From Asterella californica (lineage: Eukaryota; Streptophyta; Marchantiopsida; Marchantiales; Aytoniaceae): 64,000 nt of DNA. The notes under the pieces are model-generated. The model saw nothing but the letters and a program-made list of their open reading frames with translations. It had not been told where the DNA came from and searched no databases. The translations under genes were made by a program, and so were the position numbers. Numbering within the stretch: the stretch's first letter is position 1; the number at the start of each line of letters is the position of its first letter. Shown here piece after piece: positions 32,945 to 45,638 of this stretch. The stretch is taken from contig JAYKYS010000007.1 in assembly GCA_036924285.1 (NCBI GenBank), positions 5,642,001 to 5,706,000 of the forward strand. Direction: 5' to 3'.

Positions 32945-35900
32945 TCAAGTGGAGCACTTTTGTAGACATTTCTTGTCACAGGATACCAGACTCACCCATA
33001 TAATCCTCCGGTGGCAACTCCTGCCTGGAAATAATTTACCTAGCATGGTATCGTAGTCAAGATACTCCTCACCAAAAGATGGCAACTCATTCCGGTAACG
33101 TACATGCTCCGAAAGGACGACGCCATGTGTCTCTGCAAGGGGTACGTTAGATCGTTAGAATGGCAATAGCACGAAAGAATTACGTGGGGTGCGGGGCGAC
33201 GGGATGTAAGCTGTTTGCACAACTGAACACGGCTAATAGTTAAGTTCTGTTCAGGGACATAGACAAGGCTTCCAGGGATTCTAGAAAATCCAGAAACGTA
33301 CGTTGTATTTTAAGTACAAACGTCACATGCATTTCCACCATCTTGAACATAGGCGACCAATACATCTGTTCACCAATCCGGAACCCAGATATGTGCATAG
33401 ACTGCCAATATTAAGACGTCTTCACCTGATGCATTTCGCCATCAAGCAGTTCTCCATCACACCAGAGGAGGCAGGAAACTACCTTTGAAAATATCAAGTA
33501 GAAAACGATCGTCGCTCATGTCCCGGTGTCCCGGGAATCCCTTGGAATGCTGAGTAGTGCTTGACTCAATGAACCTGTGACAAGGGAACTGAGAGCAGTA
33601 ACCGTGTGAGATGAAAGAAACTGAACGCTTTCTGAGTGTTGGTTTCGTACTTAATTGCGACAACTGCCCACGGGATTGAACAATGACCCTTCTCCAAGGA
33701 ATTGGCTCTCGGAGTTTCAGAAAACTTCCTTGACTCCACCTCCGAATCTAACCGTCTAAATAGTTTGAAGGACAAACAACAAAGCCAGAACTATCCCAAC
33801 GGAAAGAAATAAATGTTCAGAGATAACATACCATGGACCCTTCGGAATCGTGGCAAAGCATGTACCTGTACATACAAGGAAACAGCAACGACGTTACAAA
33901 GAGATACAATCTGGTGGCACGTCCATGACAGGTTTAAGACTATCAGGGATCTGGACTAGACCTAGAGAGCTGGTTCACTTATTACTGTCGGGGTTATGTT
34001 GGTCGCTTACCATCTCATCTTCTGCACCTTCGCCCCAGTCAATTTCGATCTCCTTCTCATCGGCCTTGGACTCTACTCTGGAAGCCCCCTCTGACGTGAC
34101 CCGTCCTAAATCGAAGATTTTGGTCTTCCCCTTAGAAGCCAACGGCACATGCTCTGTACTGAGGCTTGTGACCCTCATATCCTTAGGCTTCTCCCTGCTA
34201 GCTGATGTTGTATGCTCCCTTTTCAAAATATTTACTTTGTTGAGCGTCTCAGCGAATGGGACCCTGCATATATTTACACTGGTGAATTTCATTACAGCAA
34301 CCACAGTTCTTGCTGGTGCAACCACGGCCCCTCCTTCCGGTCCAATAAAATGCAAAGCGGCAATCTGTGAAGGAGTTACAAGACTGAAACGTTAAAAATC
34401 TGCCACATACTGACCTTTTGCTTGTCTTCGTTGACTTTGCAGTTGTTTGCTTCGCTTCTCCTGCAACAGTCGGTCTTTTATTCCCTGAGCACCAGACCCT
34501 GTGCTCAGTTGCATCCAGCCCAAAAGGTATGTCGTTCTACTCATGTATGTCAGTGACATCCGTCAAGGTTTATCATGAACCTGTTTATCAAGGATATGAA
34601 AGCACCTACAGAATCCAGAAACCTATGAAGGATGTATCCAATAAGAACTGCATGCCTTAGCCTTTCGACATAGACCCGAAATCAATGAAAAATTGCTCAA
34701 CATAAATAGATGGGCGTAGACGGGTATGACGACATTCCACCGACTACCATCACAACTTAACAAGATGGTAATCAGTTTCTATCTGTGGAGGAGTTCAATA
34801 TAGAGCCTATAAGCCGGGCCAATTGTCATATTTAGACTTACCGACAGCTCTATCTGCCATGGTTTCTAAAAACCGTCTGCCTTGAGAGTAACTTCGGGTA
34901 GTAAGTTTTTCGTCACTGGTTACCAGGCAGCACAAAAATGTCAATACATGGTAAACCACCTGACTTTCATCTCAATGGGCACTGTCGACCGGACCACGCA
35001 GAACAATCAAATGAAGACAAACTGGTTGAGCTTACCTCAACATGGATCTGAGCTGGGAAGTCGTTATGATTTTCAGAGGTCTCGACAAAGTATTTTCCTT
35101 TTCAGGGCTATCAAGCGGCTTCCGTTTCACGTGGCCTCTTTCATAACCAGGACCCACTATCGCCAACTTCCTACGTGAGGCCGAAACATGTAACAGACGA
35201 TGAGACCCCATGTGCGTGGCAACATAAGGAATATCTAAGAAGCCTTAGTTCCCTCGAGGAGAATCAGAAAAGAATAATAGTTGGTCAGTAGTCTAATACA
35301 GTAGAATATGCTTTTAGTAATAGAGTCGGGACCGGTCACTTCTTATCACTGTATAGAGGTTAGTACCAAATGAACGTTTTATTTCTAGGATTTCGATCTT
35401 AAAACGGTATTCGCATTCTGTTTCCAAATCAGAAATGAAAATGAGATGAATGTTCTGAACTCAGAAAGACTATTTCACTCTATTCTAGATTGCTTTTTCT
35501 CTCCATCTGACACTATATGTGGGGTCACTTTACGGAGGTTCTACTGTAGTGTAAAAATCTGCAGAAGAATACTGTATTTAAGATTTTAGACAAAACCTGA
35601 TCAATCAGGGAACATTCCATACCCGCCGTTCAGTTCTGGCCTTTTGGTTTTGTACTTCTGCTGCAGTGCCTGCATATTGATAGAATAAGAAGTTTCATCA
35701 GAAGTGATCAATCTACTCCCAAACTGATATATGCAGTAGTACACCTTGATTTGACAAGGCATGAGAACAGTTTTCTTACTCCCATGTGATATTGGCAATA
35801 TTGTCCGTGCAGCCGCCTGCACACGGTAAAAATAGGTTATGATTTAACCTTTATCGAATTTCATGTCCATGGTCGAATTCAGACGTCTCAGGAGACTGTG

Positions 35901-38900
35901 CATAACTGCGCATCAGTATAGTCCACTTAGCTACACCCAAAGAGCACACTCCTAGCTAGACGCCCTGCGGGACTTTTTCTGTGCACAGAAATTATTTATT
36001 ATGTCAATCATGTCGCTGTGACTTTGAGCTAATGAACTTCGAGGACGACATATAACGAGACAGGAGGGAATCCCTCCTTAAAACATACTGAAGGCTCGCT
36101 TGATAGACTTACTTGTCTATGGCCACGGTACAGCTGGTACCATCCTTTCGAGTTCCCTTGCAAATGGCGAAATTTACTGAAGTCCCCAGCATTAGGATTT
36201 GGTCACACTGATAGACGCTGAGTGATGGCTCCTTTGTCTGAATGAGGACATCCATCTTGAGCAGATAAGTATCCAACTCTGCCAGTTCCATCAGAAATAA
36301 ACAAGACACTTCACGAGCAGATAAGTACCCCAACATCACCGGTTTCTTCAGATGTAAACAAGACATTTCAGAAGGGAAGAAGTGCCACACCGTCAAGAAA
36401 GAGCGCAAGCACCTACCTTCGGATCTGCACGCACAGAAGCGTTGAAACAAGCCAGTATAGAACCTGGCTGCAGTTTCCAGTGAGCTTTGTAGGCGTCGCC
36501 AAACAAGAAGACTGAGACCACGGTACTATCCAGAGTTCCCAACTTCCATACTACGAAGTTCTTCCCGGTTGAACTTTGACGAGGCTGGCCCTTCTCAACT
36601 AGGATAGCAACAGTCGCCCAGGAACCGGCAAACTTTCCACATTCGTTTGCCATCCTAGATCATTCCAGCAGAAGGTAATCACTTTACAGATTTCTTGAAC
36701 ATAGACACGCAACTAGCAGAGAAACTCGAGTTTTCTTTCTGGCAGGGTTCTGCTTTCTGCCACTCTTCACTCCGTTTCGCGTTTCAACAGGCAGTCCACC
36801 ACAACTTATCGTCGTCCATCTCTACCAAGATGGAGTAAGAAGGCGGAAAACAAAGCGCTCATAGAACCACGGGTCGTGGTAACTCTTCGTCTTGTAGCAA
36901 CGTAGCAGGTTCGTAGAAGTCAGCAACAGAGCAGGTTCGTAGAACTTCTACGAGCCTGCTATATTGCTACTAGAGGAAGAGTTATCAAACATTTCCTATA
37001 TGGTATCAAAGCAGGTAGCTACTACTTGGTGCTATATCTTGAGTACGCTTGTGCCTCCATTGCCCTTCAGCCTTGTCAGGCCTCACGTCAGAAGTTCAAG
37101 TGTTTACATGCCGTAAGTAAATACCTCTAGAAAGAACCTTAAAAGCCAGAATGGCGGCAGGCTACCTACAACACTAAAACCGGTTTCAAATTTTACAAGG
37201 GCTTAAGGTTCCAGTGAGCATCTTACTTAATAGCTGGCAGTCTTACGAATCGCAAATCTTCAAGCATCTGATAAACCTCAGCGGGGGGGAGCAATCGATC
37301 TCTGCAATGGAGTGAAAATCAAATTGCTGATGTTTCAGGTAAGTTTAGCACAGCGAGCTCAGGAGCGTAACAATGCATCGTAGCATCAGACCGTTACAGC
37401 AAATAGACGAAAAGATCACTGCAGCAATTTGTCCATCTTTGTACGAAAATTAAAACTGAGAAAGAGAAGTACAGAAGATCGGAAAGGTCGAAGACCTACT
37501 TTATTTTTAGGCCAGAGAAGTATTCCACGTCAATGCTGCTGACTGACAGCCCTTGTTGTATTCCCTGCTTAGGGTGGGCACTTGACTGCTTGTTGTTCTC
37601 AGCCTCAAGAGTTTCCTTTACTACTTCCTTGAACGCGTCCATAGAAACAACTAGCTTCGCTCTCGGATTCTCTTCATCTGAACAATAGCCTGCGCATCGA
37701 ACCTCGCGCGCTAAATCATTCGCATATTTTACGGTGTGTTCCAAGTCCTTAACACAGACACCAACCCGTACACTAAGTCGCGACAAGAACCCACTTATCT
37801 TACTTCTCCCACCCAGTGATTTCCTCACGATTCAACGGCCATCATGTCCAGTTAAAAGTCACGACAAAGAAATTCGAGGTACGAGGCCACAAATTTATTT
37901 TTATTTCTGGCTCACGTGCATCAATATATCATGTCGACTTGCCAATAAAGCTCATCAGCGAACATGAAAATCCTCGCCAAGTGATCCGACGAGCAATGAA
38001 GGTTGTGGATGATAATCCAAGCGGCAAGCGAGGATGAGACTTGCACAAAACGTTTAACATGTTTGGGCTCGTGAAGTTGAGAAAAACATCAGAGTGGTGA
38101 AGTACCTCGACCATCTATAGATCCAGACGACTGGAGGGTTGAAGTCTTGGACTGCGTCGTAATTACTGAGTGCCCGGAAAACGCTTCCTTGGCCTTTGCA
38201 GCGGAACTCGAACTTATCTCGGCCATTCTTCTACTGAACGAAAAAGATTCAGCACCTGTTGCTGATACTGACTCAGCAACCTTGCTGTAAAAGCAGTCCT
38301 TCTCTCCTCTCCGTACTGCAGGGTACAAGGAACGTCAAGTGAAATCCGGGGGAAGCTTATACACAGCCATCTATCAAGCAACCAAGCGCACATTCCAAGA
38401 CCGATCCTCTCACCTCCAGATGAATAAACTTCCTACAGGCAGTCATCACACCTTAATCTGGTTATCAACTCCGTCACTTACAACTCATAAAACTCAAACC
38501 GTCAAATGAGATCCTACTTTAATTTGCACACGGACAGTGCGTTGCAAGAGACTGTAAAGGCCCCCCGTCACTACAGGACTACCAAGTAGAATCCTTCTTA
38601 TCTTGGCACACCATCTTGAATTCTATAGGAAGAATCGAAGTCAGCTAGACTTCCAATCCGGTTCAATTTCCCGCTTCAGTGTCAGTACGTGAACCGACGC
38701 AGCGAGGCCGCACAATACATCGAAATATGACCTACAAACACACTGCAACAGAGAGGTACAGGCGAGCCCACACACATACTAACCACAACGGTCACTTAAA
38801 GCCTAATGGCTAATGGGAACGACCTCACACTGGGATCTCCGTTTTACATCCATAACATAGAAAAGAGAAGAATTGCAATCTTGAATTCAAAACGCAGGAA

Positions 38901-39037
38901 ATGAACCACGAGTACTGCATACCGGAAGAAATATTGGGACCGACCGAGGCCGAGGAGGATGGGGTCTCTGTGGCAACATCATTCTCAACATCTTGCATCG
39001 ACAGCAGAAGCTCGAGATCATCCTCCTCGCTAGCCAT
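32945..39037 (-). CDS. MCM10: MCM10 DNA replication factor, 14-exon gene
   Basis: MCM10 binds DNA, the CMG helicase and polymerase alpha at nuclear replication forks. Exons (minus): 39037-38923, 38315-38106, 37677-37500, 37301-37227, 36654-36417, 36237-36113, 35816-35780, 35669-35623, 35170-35036, 34876-34842, 34498-34411, 34263-34011, 33663-33483, 33132-32945. All junctions are GT-AG, phases fit throughout, and the total is 1905 nt (634 aa). The start is ATG at 39037 (MASEEDDLELLLSMQDV). Identity comes from the OB fold in exon 5 (GSWATVAILVEKG, VVWKLG, SVFLFGDAYKAHWK) and from SSIDVEYFSGLKIK before it. The zinc finger after it (ICKGTRKDGTSC...YCQYH, about C298, C308, C321, H324) is split by a 37-nt exon. 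Exons 1-9 are secure; exon 10 and the last two are the best phase-consistent choices but not confirmed by homology. The length exceeds the roughly 400-500 aa I expect for plant MCM10. Confidence 0.88.
36904..37012 (+). repeat. Hairpin and LTR-like relic inside MCM10 intron 4
   Basis: AGCAGGTTCGTAGAA occurs twice in direct orientation (36904 and 36930). It is followed by an inverted copy at 36945-36960, making a 16-bp stem with one mismatch. About 40 bases later TGGTATCAAAGC (37001-37012) resembles an initiator-Met primer site with one change. This may be a small LTR relic (TRIM-like) in the intron; no partner LTR was found. Confidence 0.4.
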
Positions 39038-39642
39038 TTTCCTCACAGAGAACTAAGGACAATGACAGTGAGTTTGGAAGCTCAAGCTCAACTGGATGGG
39101 CCGAACAACTCCCTCGAGGGAAGAAAAGATCGATTACACCGCAAGATCCTCCCGACGAAACTCGGACTGAGGCAGAAAACACAGAATCCGGGAGAATCTC
39201 ATGCGATTTCACATGCGCGGGAGATGTTCAAATATCTGGATGGACGGGCACTGGCAGTGGACGGACGGAGTGAAGTACGCAGTTCATCATCAGCACACGT
39301 GTCTAATGAGGGACGGTCCCGGTGACGATTTGCTCTTCACTGTACGCCGGCAGCATCTTTAGTCTTCAGGATAACTTGCTCCGGGTTTTCCGAGCAACAA
39401 GATTTCCGACTTCCAAGTTGGGCAGAATTTCGTCGGCAATTGTAATCGTCCCCAATGTAAATTTGGAACATTTTTCAACAATAATCTACAATTCCCGAAA
39501 TAGGTCTTCTTTTTCTTTCGCCGGGATCTGTCGAGTTAAACCCACCACGGAGTTTCTAGACGACTGTTTAGACATGACAATATTACTATGACGAATAATA
39601 CCCACGACTCCCGCAGAAGCAACAGATCATCCTTGTCGCTTA
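39038..39642. other. 5' flank of MCM10
   Basis: Contains the presumed MCM10 promoter and leader (read on minus). No clear TATA box could be assigned, which is common for replication genes. No plus-strand gene is supported. Confidence 0.4.
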
Positions 39643-40188
39643 GACTTGAGGAATAATAATATGTACTTATATTTACCGACCTGAGGAGGCGCATCAGATG
39701 TTCGTTACTGCTAAGACTTAAGAGGAAAATATATTGCAATAATATGTATTTATAATTGTCGACCTGAAGAGCCGCATTAAATGTTCGTTACTGCCTAGAC
39801 TTCAGGGATTAATAATACTGCTGTTATAGTTACCGACCTTAGGAGATCACTGTTACAGCTTTGACTTGAGGAATAATAATGTTGCAATTGTAATTATCGA
39901 CCTGCAGAGGCGCATCAAATGTTGGTTACTGGTTGCACTGGAGAAGTACTAATATTGTGATTATGATTACCGACCTGAGGAGGTGCATTAGATGTTCGTT
40001 ACTGCTTAGACTTGAGGAATAATTATATTGTAGTTCTAATTGCCGACTTGAGGAGGCGCATCAGATGTTAGTTTACTGCTTAGAACTCGAGGAATAATAA
40101 CATTGTAAATATAATCACCGACCTGAGTCGTTAATGCTCAGACTTTAGGATAATAATATTGTAAATATAGTTATGGACTTGAGATGCT
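39643..40188 (+). repeat. Minisatellite, ~73-bp unit, about 8 copies
   Basis: Imperfect head-to-tail copies of a unit running GACTTGAGGAATAATAATA...TTACCGACCTGAGGAGGCGC...ATGTTCGTTACTGCTTA. Copy lengths range from about 45 to 83 bp because of internal deletions. It ends at a short hairpin (GAGATGCTCTA, 40181-40191, pairing with 40203-40213). It lies about 600 bp upstream of the MCM10 start codon. Confidence 0.9.
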
Positions 40189-40213
40189 CTATAGATGACC
40201 CTTAGAGCATCTC

Positions 40214-42803
40214 TGCACCTGCAGTTTTGAAACTGAAAAAAAGAGACTCTTCACTCATTAGACTTGAATAATAAAAATAATACCATAATTATAAATCATC
40301 CACATGAAGATAATCCTTTTAATAAATATTATTTTTTTAATATTTTTCTTAATAAAAAATAAGTACAAGACCCGATGACAAATAAATAATAGATGGAAGA
40401 AAAAAATACGATCTCAAGTGTCCAAGACATGGAAAGCTTATGAATCCAACTCTTTTAATGGATAACACGGATTCCACTGTCTTGAGACTGGAGATGTACA
40501 CATATCTAACAAGCAGCACGGATTTCATATCTATTACTCTTATCAGCGTCTTGAGAAGACACATAACATTAAGTTCTTAGTGTAATTTATTACTACACCT
40601 CATATTTTTGTTCATGCTTGAAGGGTCAATTCTGTTCATGTGCGGATGTTCTTGTTATGCTTCATTGACTGACGTTATGGGACAATTTTCAAATTTTGTG
40701 GGTTTTCTTATATAACGAATTGTTGTTGTGGAAAATGTGAAGCGTTTCTTGAATTCCTAGTAATATCAATTGTGATTCTTTCTCCTGCAGTTCTTTGCAT
40801 GCATCATATACTTCTTTGTCCATGTACAAATTTGCATTTGAAGCGATTGTTGTTGGACTAGCCGTCGGTGTTGTTATAGTTGGTTTGGTGTTTTTTGCTT
40901 CTGCTGTGTAATTCTCACCCTCTAAGAGGTAGTGGGAAGTAGGATGCACAGCCGGTTCATTTACGTGGACTTGACGAGCATGACATACGAAGGCCATCCA
41001 ACCTTTCAACCCATGAGCGAGGTCCAAGACTCTCAACACACTGTGATTTTAGTTATTTCTAGTAGTATGGCAAGCTTCGGTCTTCGTCATGCAGTATCTT
41101 TTAGTTCCTCTAGAACTAATTGTTGACAAGAGTATAGAAGGTGCGTTGTGCTCCTATCTATTGTCGAGTGATGAGATTCCTCATGTGCATGGACATCGAA
41201 GTACTAGCATGTCTTCACGAGCAAACTTATCGCTTGTGTCACGTTCGTCCCGCGTTGATGCTATATACTAAGTAATAATTCTACAAAGCCAAGAACCACT
41301 TGAGATGTTTGACAAGTAGTAGCACTTCTTGAATATAAAAAAATGTAGTAGGAAGAGTTTGAACATCATAATGAGAGGGATCATATGATGATGGCGATCA
41401 TAAATGGCATAAAATGCAAGAGGGTAGGACAGAACAAGATGTATTTTCAGAACTAAATCCATTGAAGATGAAGTGAGAAGTCTATAATTGCAAGTTATAA
41501 GAAAGTGAAGTGTTGGAATGCAAGGAATGGGAATGAACCATACCATTCACTGTCATAGCAAAACTGAAAAACTGCCGATATAATTTCTTGACATTTTGAA
41601 AGAAATTCTCGATTTTTTCTATGGTGATCGATCTTCAATGACACCTCCTTGCATCAATTAGAGCAACCTAGCAGTCCAGCCAGAGAGTGAGGATGAGTGT
41701 TTTGACTTGAATGGAGAAGAAGAACGAGTACAAACAGAAGATAATGTTATCGATGCTCGAATTGTGAAGTCAAAGTCATGCATTAAGCGATAGAAAAGAG
41801 GTTCAAACTATAGTACAACACTTATTGATACCATGAGCAACTTCTCGATAGCATAGTTGATGTAGAGACGCGTCGTTTGAAATGGTCACAGGAATATGAA
41901 GACATATGTCGATCAGAGATCAAATTTGATTGCGTGAATTGTGTTGTGTGCTCAGCGAAATGATTGGTGCTTTCGGGTACATAGTTGATCAAATTTCTCT
42001 TCATTCCACGAGTAGCCAAGAGGATCCACGATTTTAATTTAATATTTTTGTCACGCATAAGAGCTTCAACTGTTGAACATGTCTCAAACTTGAGTTTTTG
42101 TCTTCTTATATGCATTCGGTAAAGTTTGCACTAGGTGTAGAGGTTGTTTATGTCATTATGCAGGCTATTCATGTCTCATAAATCTTCAGTATTGTGACTT
42201 TCTTTTATTTTCATATTTGTGTCTTGCAGAGCAGCATTAACTCTTGTTGTTTGTGGTTGCCGCTTGCACTATGTATATGCAAGTGGTCATAGAAATAGCT
42301 GATCTCATGGAGATCGATGAAAGAAATGAGTATGTGAAAAGCTCGACAATGTCCGAGGCATGGATGAGATGTATCCAAGCGTGCAATATTATCGTGGTTG
42401 ACATTGTCAGCCAAGACGAGAGCAGAAAGTGATGGACAAAAGAAAAATATTTGATCTTGTAAGACGAGACTCAAGAGTAAACTCAAACTCGAATGCTCTT
42501 GGAGATGCATTCTCCTATTTTATATAGCGAGAGAAGGAGTACAAGATAAAGTTCAGCCCATTGTTTATCACCCAAAGTGAACATACATATAGTTGACATG
42601 ATTTTACATACAGTCTTAGATATGAAACCCCAAAATATCATTCAGGGATCTCAGAATGAGACAAACAAGGACTCATTAGAAAGCTCTCGAAGAATATGAT
42701 CTAGGGCATTTAAGACATACCTTAAGTTTTGTCTCCATTGGTCAGTTTTTAGATAAAAAAATATAATTTTGACCTTGAAATTTCTTTCGGAAAGTTTCGG
42801 CAC
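40214..42803. other. Stretch without a supported gene
   Basis: Short readings on both strands: minus 40689-41039 with a Thr/Pro-rich stretch (TITTPTASPTTIASN), and plus 42244-42432 containing MEIDERNEYVKSS. These look like remains of mobile-element genes but could not be assigned. Nothing else is visible. Confidence 0.35.
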
Positions 42804-44795
42804 TATCGTGTCAGATTTTGCATGAAGGATGTCCAGAAAAATGCGAAGTTCCTGGCTGTTGAGATGTAGTGTGCTGAACATAGACAATAAAGAGAGAAAC
42901 AAGCACGAAAAAGAGCATCGTAATATAAACCAACTCCTAATGTATATACACTGCTGATTCTTTCTCCCTAAGAACACAAAATTAAGAAATATACCAGAGC
43001 GATATGTAATCTGCTTCAAAATCCTCCCCCCAAAACGAGTCTCAGAATCTCAACCCATACCCAAAATGATCGAAGAGTAGCTCAAAGCAAGAGAAACATC
43101 TTTTTGCTAAGAAAAAGAGCTGCATCCGTACCACACGATTCAAACCCTAGTCCAAGCAACGTTCATGTACAAGCTTTTAGCTAAAGCTAGCTACCACAAG
43201 CTGCACATAACCAACTAGAACTCCAACGAACTCAAAAACACGAAATCCGTAGCGAACGAACCGAAAAAATCTATTTGAGAACTTTCTCTTTTCGTCAAAC
43301 GGTCTTCAGATGTCGATAAGGTCTTCTTTCTTGACTCTATTAGATCCGACTCCCGACAGCTGAGATATCGCTTTGATTTTTTATCGCAGGTGACCGAACT
43401 TGTAAAAACTTCTCTTTACAGCTTAAAACTGCGCACACCGTCCAAACGGATCGCTTGATCTGATATTAGTCTTCTCTGGTAGGTAGATCTAGCTACCATG
43501 AACCCAACGAGACTCCAAACAAGCCGTTTGGAGTTCCCCTCGCAAAACCACGCAAGAAATTTAGTCGCAGGTTGCAAAAAATTGACATAAATCCACTCCT
43601 TACAACTCAAACTCGTTCACCACACCCAAACCAACAATCCAATCCACATACGGTCTTTTCTTATGCGTAGATGAAGACTTCCTGATCGCGTAGGCATCAA
43701 GAACGAAGAGGTTGACTCACTGATCGCGAAGAACAACCCAATCTCTGGTCGCAAGCAACAAAAATTGACGTAAGCGCTTCCTTGCGAGTCAATTTCACTC
43801 AGAAGTCCAAAACCGTCCAATGAAACTTCGTATCGTCTTCAATTTCCTGAAGAACTCGGTGTTCTAATCTCGATGGATCCAAGGACAGTAAGTTTGGACT
43901 TCGAAACAGTCCGAACAGTCCAACTCTCCTTCACAAGTCATGAAGCACTCCAAATCTTCTTTATGCATCTCAATTTCTCCCAAAACACACTCCACGATCC
44001 GTGTCTTCACGAACCGTCTTAACTAATGCGTAGCCTGCATATATCTGAACCCAACGACGCCTTGCGTGTTTGCATTGGGCATCCAAATCTCCCGAACCGT
44101 CTGTTGACAAATCGCAAGCACAAGCTAACCCCTTAAGCTGCCCCCTTACGTCAGTTGCTGTACGCACAAGTTTTCTCATATTATGAGGAAGCAGACCCCT
44201 TGCGTCCTTAGTATAGTGCATGGAGCCGCAAATACCAATCAGCAATAGTAAACTAAGGTCTAGCTTGATTTTCTCTTCTTTCGAGTCGCGTAACTTCTCC
44301 ACTAGGCGTCCGAATGAAGTAGAAAAAGTGCCCATAAAAGCTGACAACGAGCTCTACCCATCGATGTAATGAAAGTGGAGATCCGAAGTTGTGGAAAAAA
44401 ATCTTAAGCTGAGGCCTAGCTTGTTTTTCCCATCTTTTGAGTCTCGTAACTTTTCCACTAGGCGTCTAAATGAAGTAGACAAAGTGCATATGGAGAGTTG
44501 ACAATGACCTTTATCCATCGGTGTAATGAAAGTGGAGTCCGAAGTTGTGCAAAAAGTCTTAAGCTGAGGCTAAGCTTATTTTTCCCATCTTTCGAGTCTC
44601 TTACTTCTCCACTATGCGTCTAAATGAAGTAGACAAAGTGCCAATGGAGAGCTGACAATGAGCTCTACCCATCGTTGTAATGAAAGTGAAGATCCAAAGT
44701 TGTGCAAAAAGCCTCACTTTTAGTTCCATGAGTGTATTTGGAGCGATAAAGATAAATACCGAAAATAGATTTTCATGTAAGAGCCGGTGCACTGG
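42804..44795 (-). repeat. Solo LTR, diverged
   Basis: Collinear along almost its whole length with the LTRs at 2219-4232 and 6725-8746. The left end TATCGTGTCAGATTTTGC matches TGTCGTGTCGGATATTGC, and the right end TGTAAGAGCCGGTGCA matches GGTAGGAGCCGGTCCA. Subrepeats lie at about 44260-44710. No internal element sequence adjoins either end. It is therefore the product of LTR-LTR recombination. The 174-codon LTR ORF is partly open here (44347-43970). Confidence 0.85.
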
Positions 44796-45638
44796 TATAA
44801 ATTAGTCCTACGTTTGGGTTGAATTTGATCTCGAAATGGTCAACTGAACTTGGCTGTAACAGTTGAGAGATAGAAGTAAAACTATTTTGCTTGGATTCAA
44901 AGGCTGAGTTGTTTCATGAGCATGGAACTGAATCTCTGAGTGCAAATTTCTAATATTGGAGTGTGCTCTATCAGCTTACTACGTGTGAAATTTCAATTCA
45001 TTTGGTTAAGAGAAGGTCATGGATTTTAGCCACCGGGATATGTAAAGCTCATAAATCAACATAAACAAAAAGTTTGGTCCATTTTGAGCAATTGGTTTGG
45101 GGTCTAAAGCTGAAATTTCAAAGAGTAACACTAAGTGGTCAAAGGAAATTTCTTGTGAAGTTTGAGCTCAATTGGAAGTTAGAGATGAGAGCAATAGATT
45201 GTCAAATTTCAGTTACAACATGATAGGTTTGAAAGAGAAGAGTGATTTCACCTACATCTCTTGGTTGTTACCAAAGAATTATACCAAACCAATTTTCATC
45301 TCTAATCGATAAGTAGAACTCAACTTATTACATATCTGGTATGATTATTTCTTGTACTTCTCTTACGATGAAAGATGGGTTAAAATCTTACGAATACCAA
45401 AGTAGATGTTTTTGAGTCTGATAGCAAAGCTTGCACCACATATTAAAAAAAGATATGCAATTCAAGAGGATTGTTCCGGTGGAAGTAATGTTGGTTATAA
45501 TATTGTATATGTTAGCTACTGGAGTGAACTATTTCAATGTTGGAGAACATTTTGAAATAGAGTAGAGAACAAGAGATAATGCACGTTGTAGTGCATGTCA
45601 TTATGCGAGTTCTATGCCTGCAATATTTGTTATGACGT
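44796..45638. other. AT-rich stretch, no gene seen
   Basis: No reading with coding features. It separates the solo LTR from the retrotransposon cluster. Confidence 0.4.

Noticed and set aside
33426..33483. An extra MCM10 exon at 33426-33451 (ELLDGEMHQ)
   Set aside because: It would require a 31-nt intron, too short for a plant spliceosome; the direct junction from 33483 to 33132 keeps phase.
33850..34395. 181-codon plus-strand reading
   Set aside because: Antisense shadow of MCM10 exon 12, whose splice sites and phase fit the gene.
38825..39046. Upstream start (MRKMASEE) for MCM10
   Set aside because: The first codon there is GTG; the first true ATG is at 39037.
39643..40188. CRISPR-like array
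   Set aside because: Units are contiguous, degenerate and of uneven length with no separate spacers, in a eukaryotic context; it is a minisatellite.
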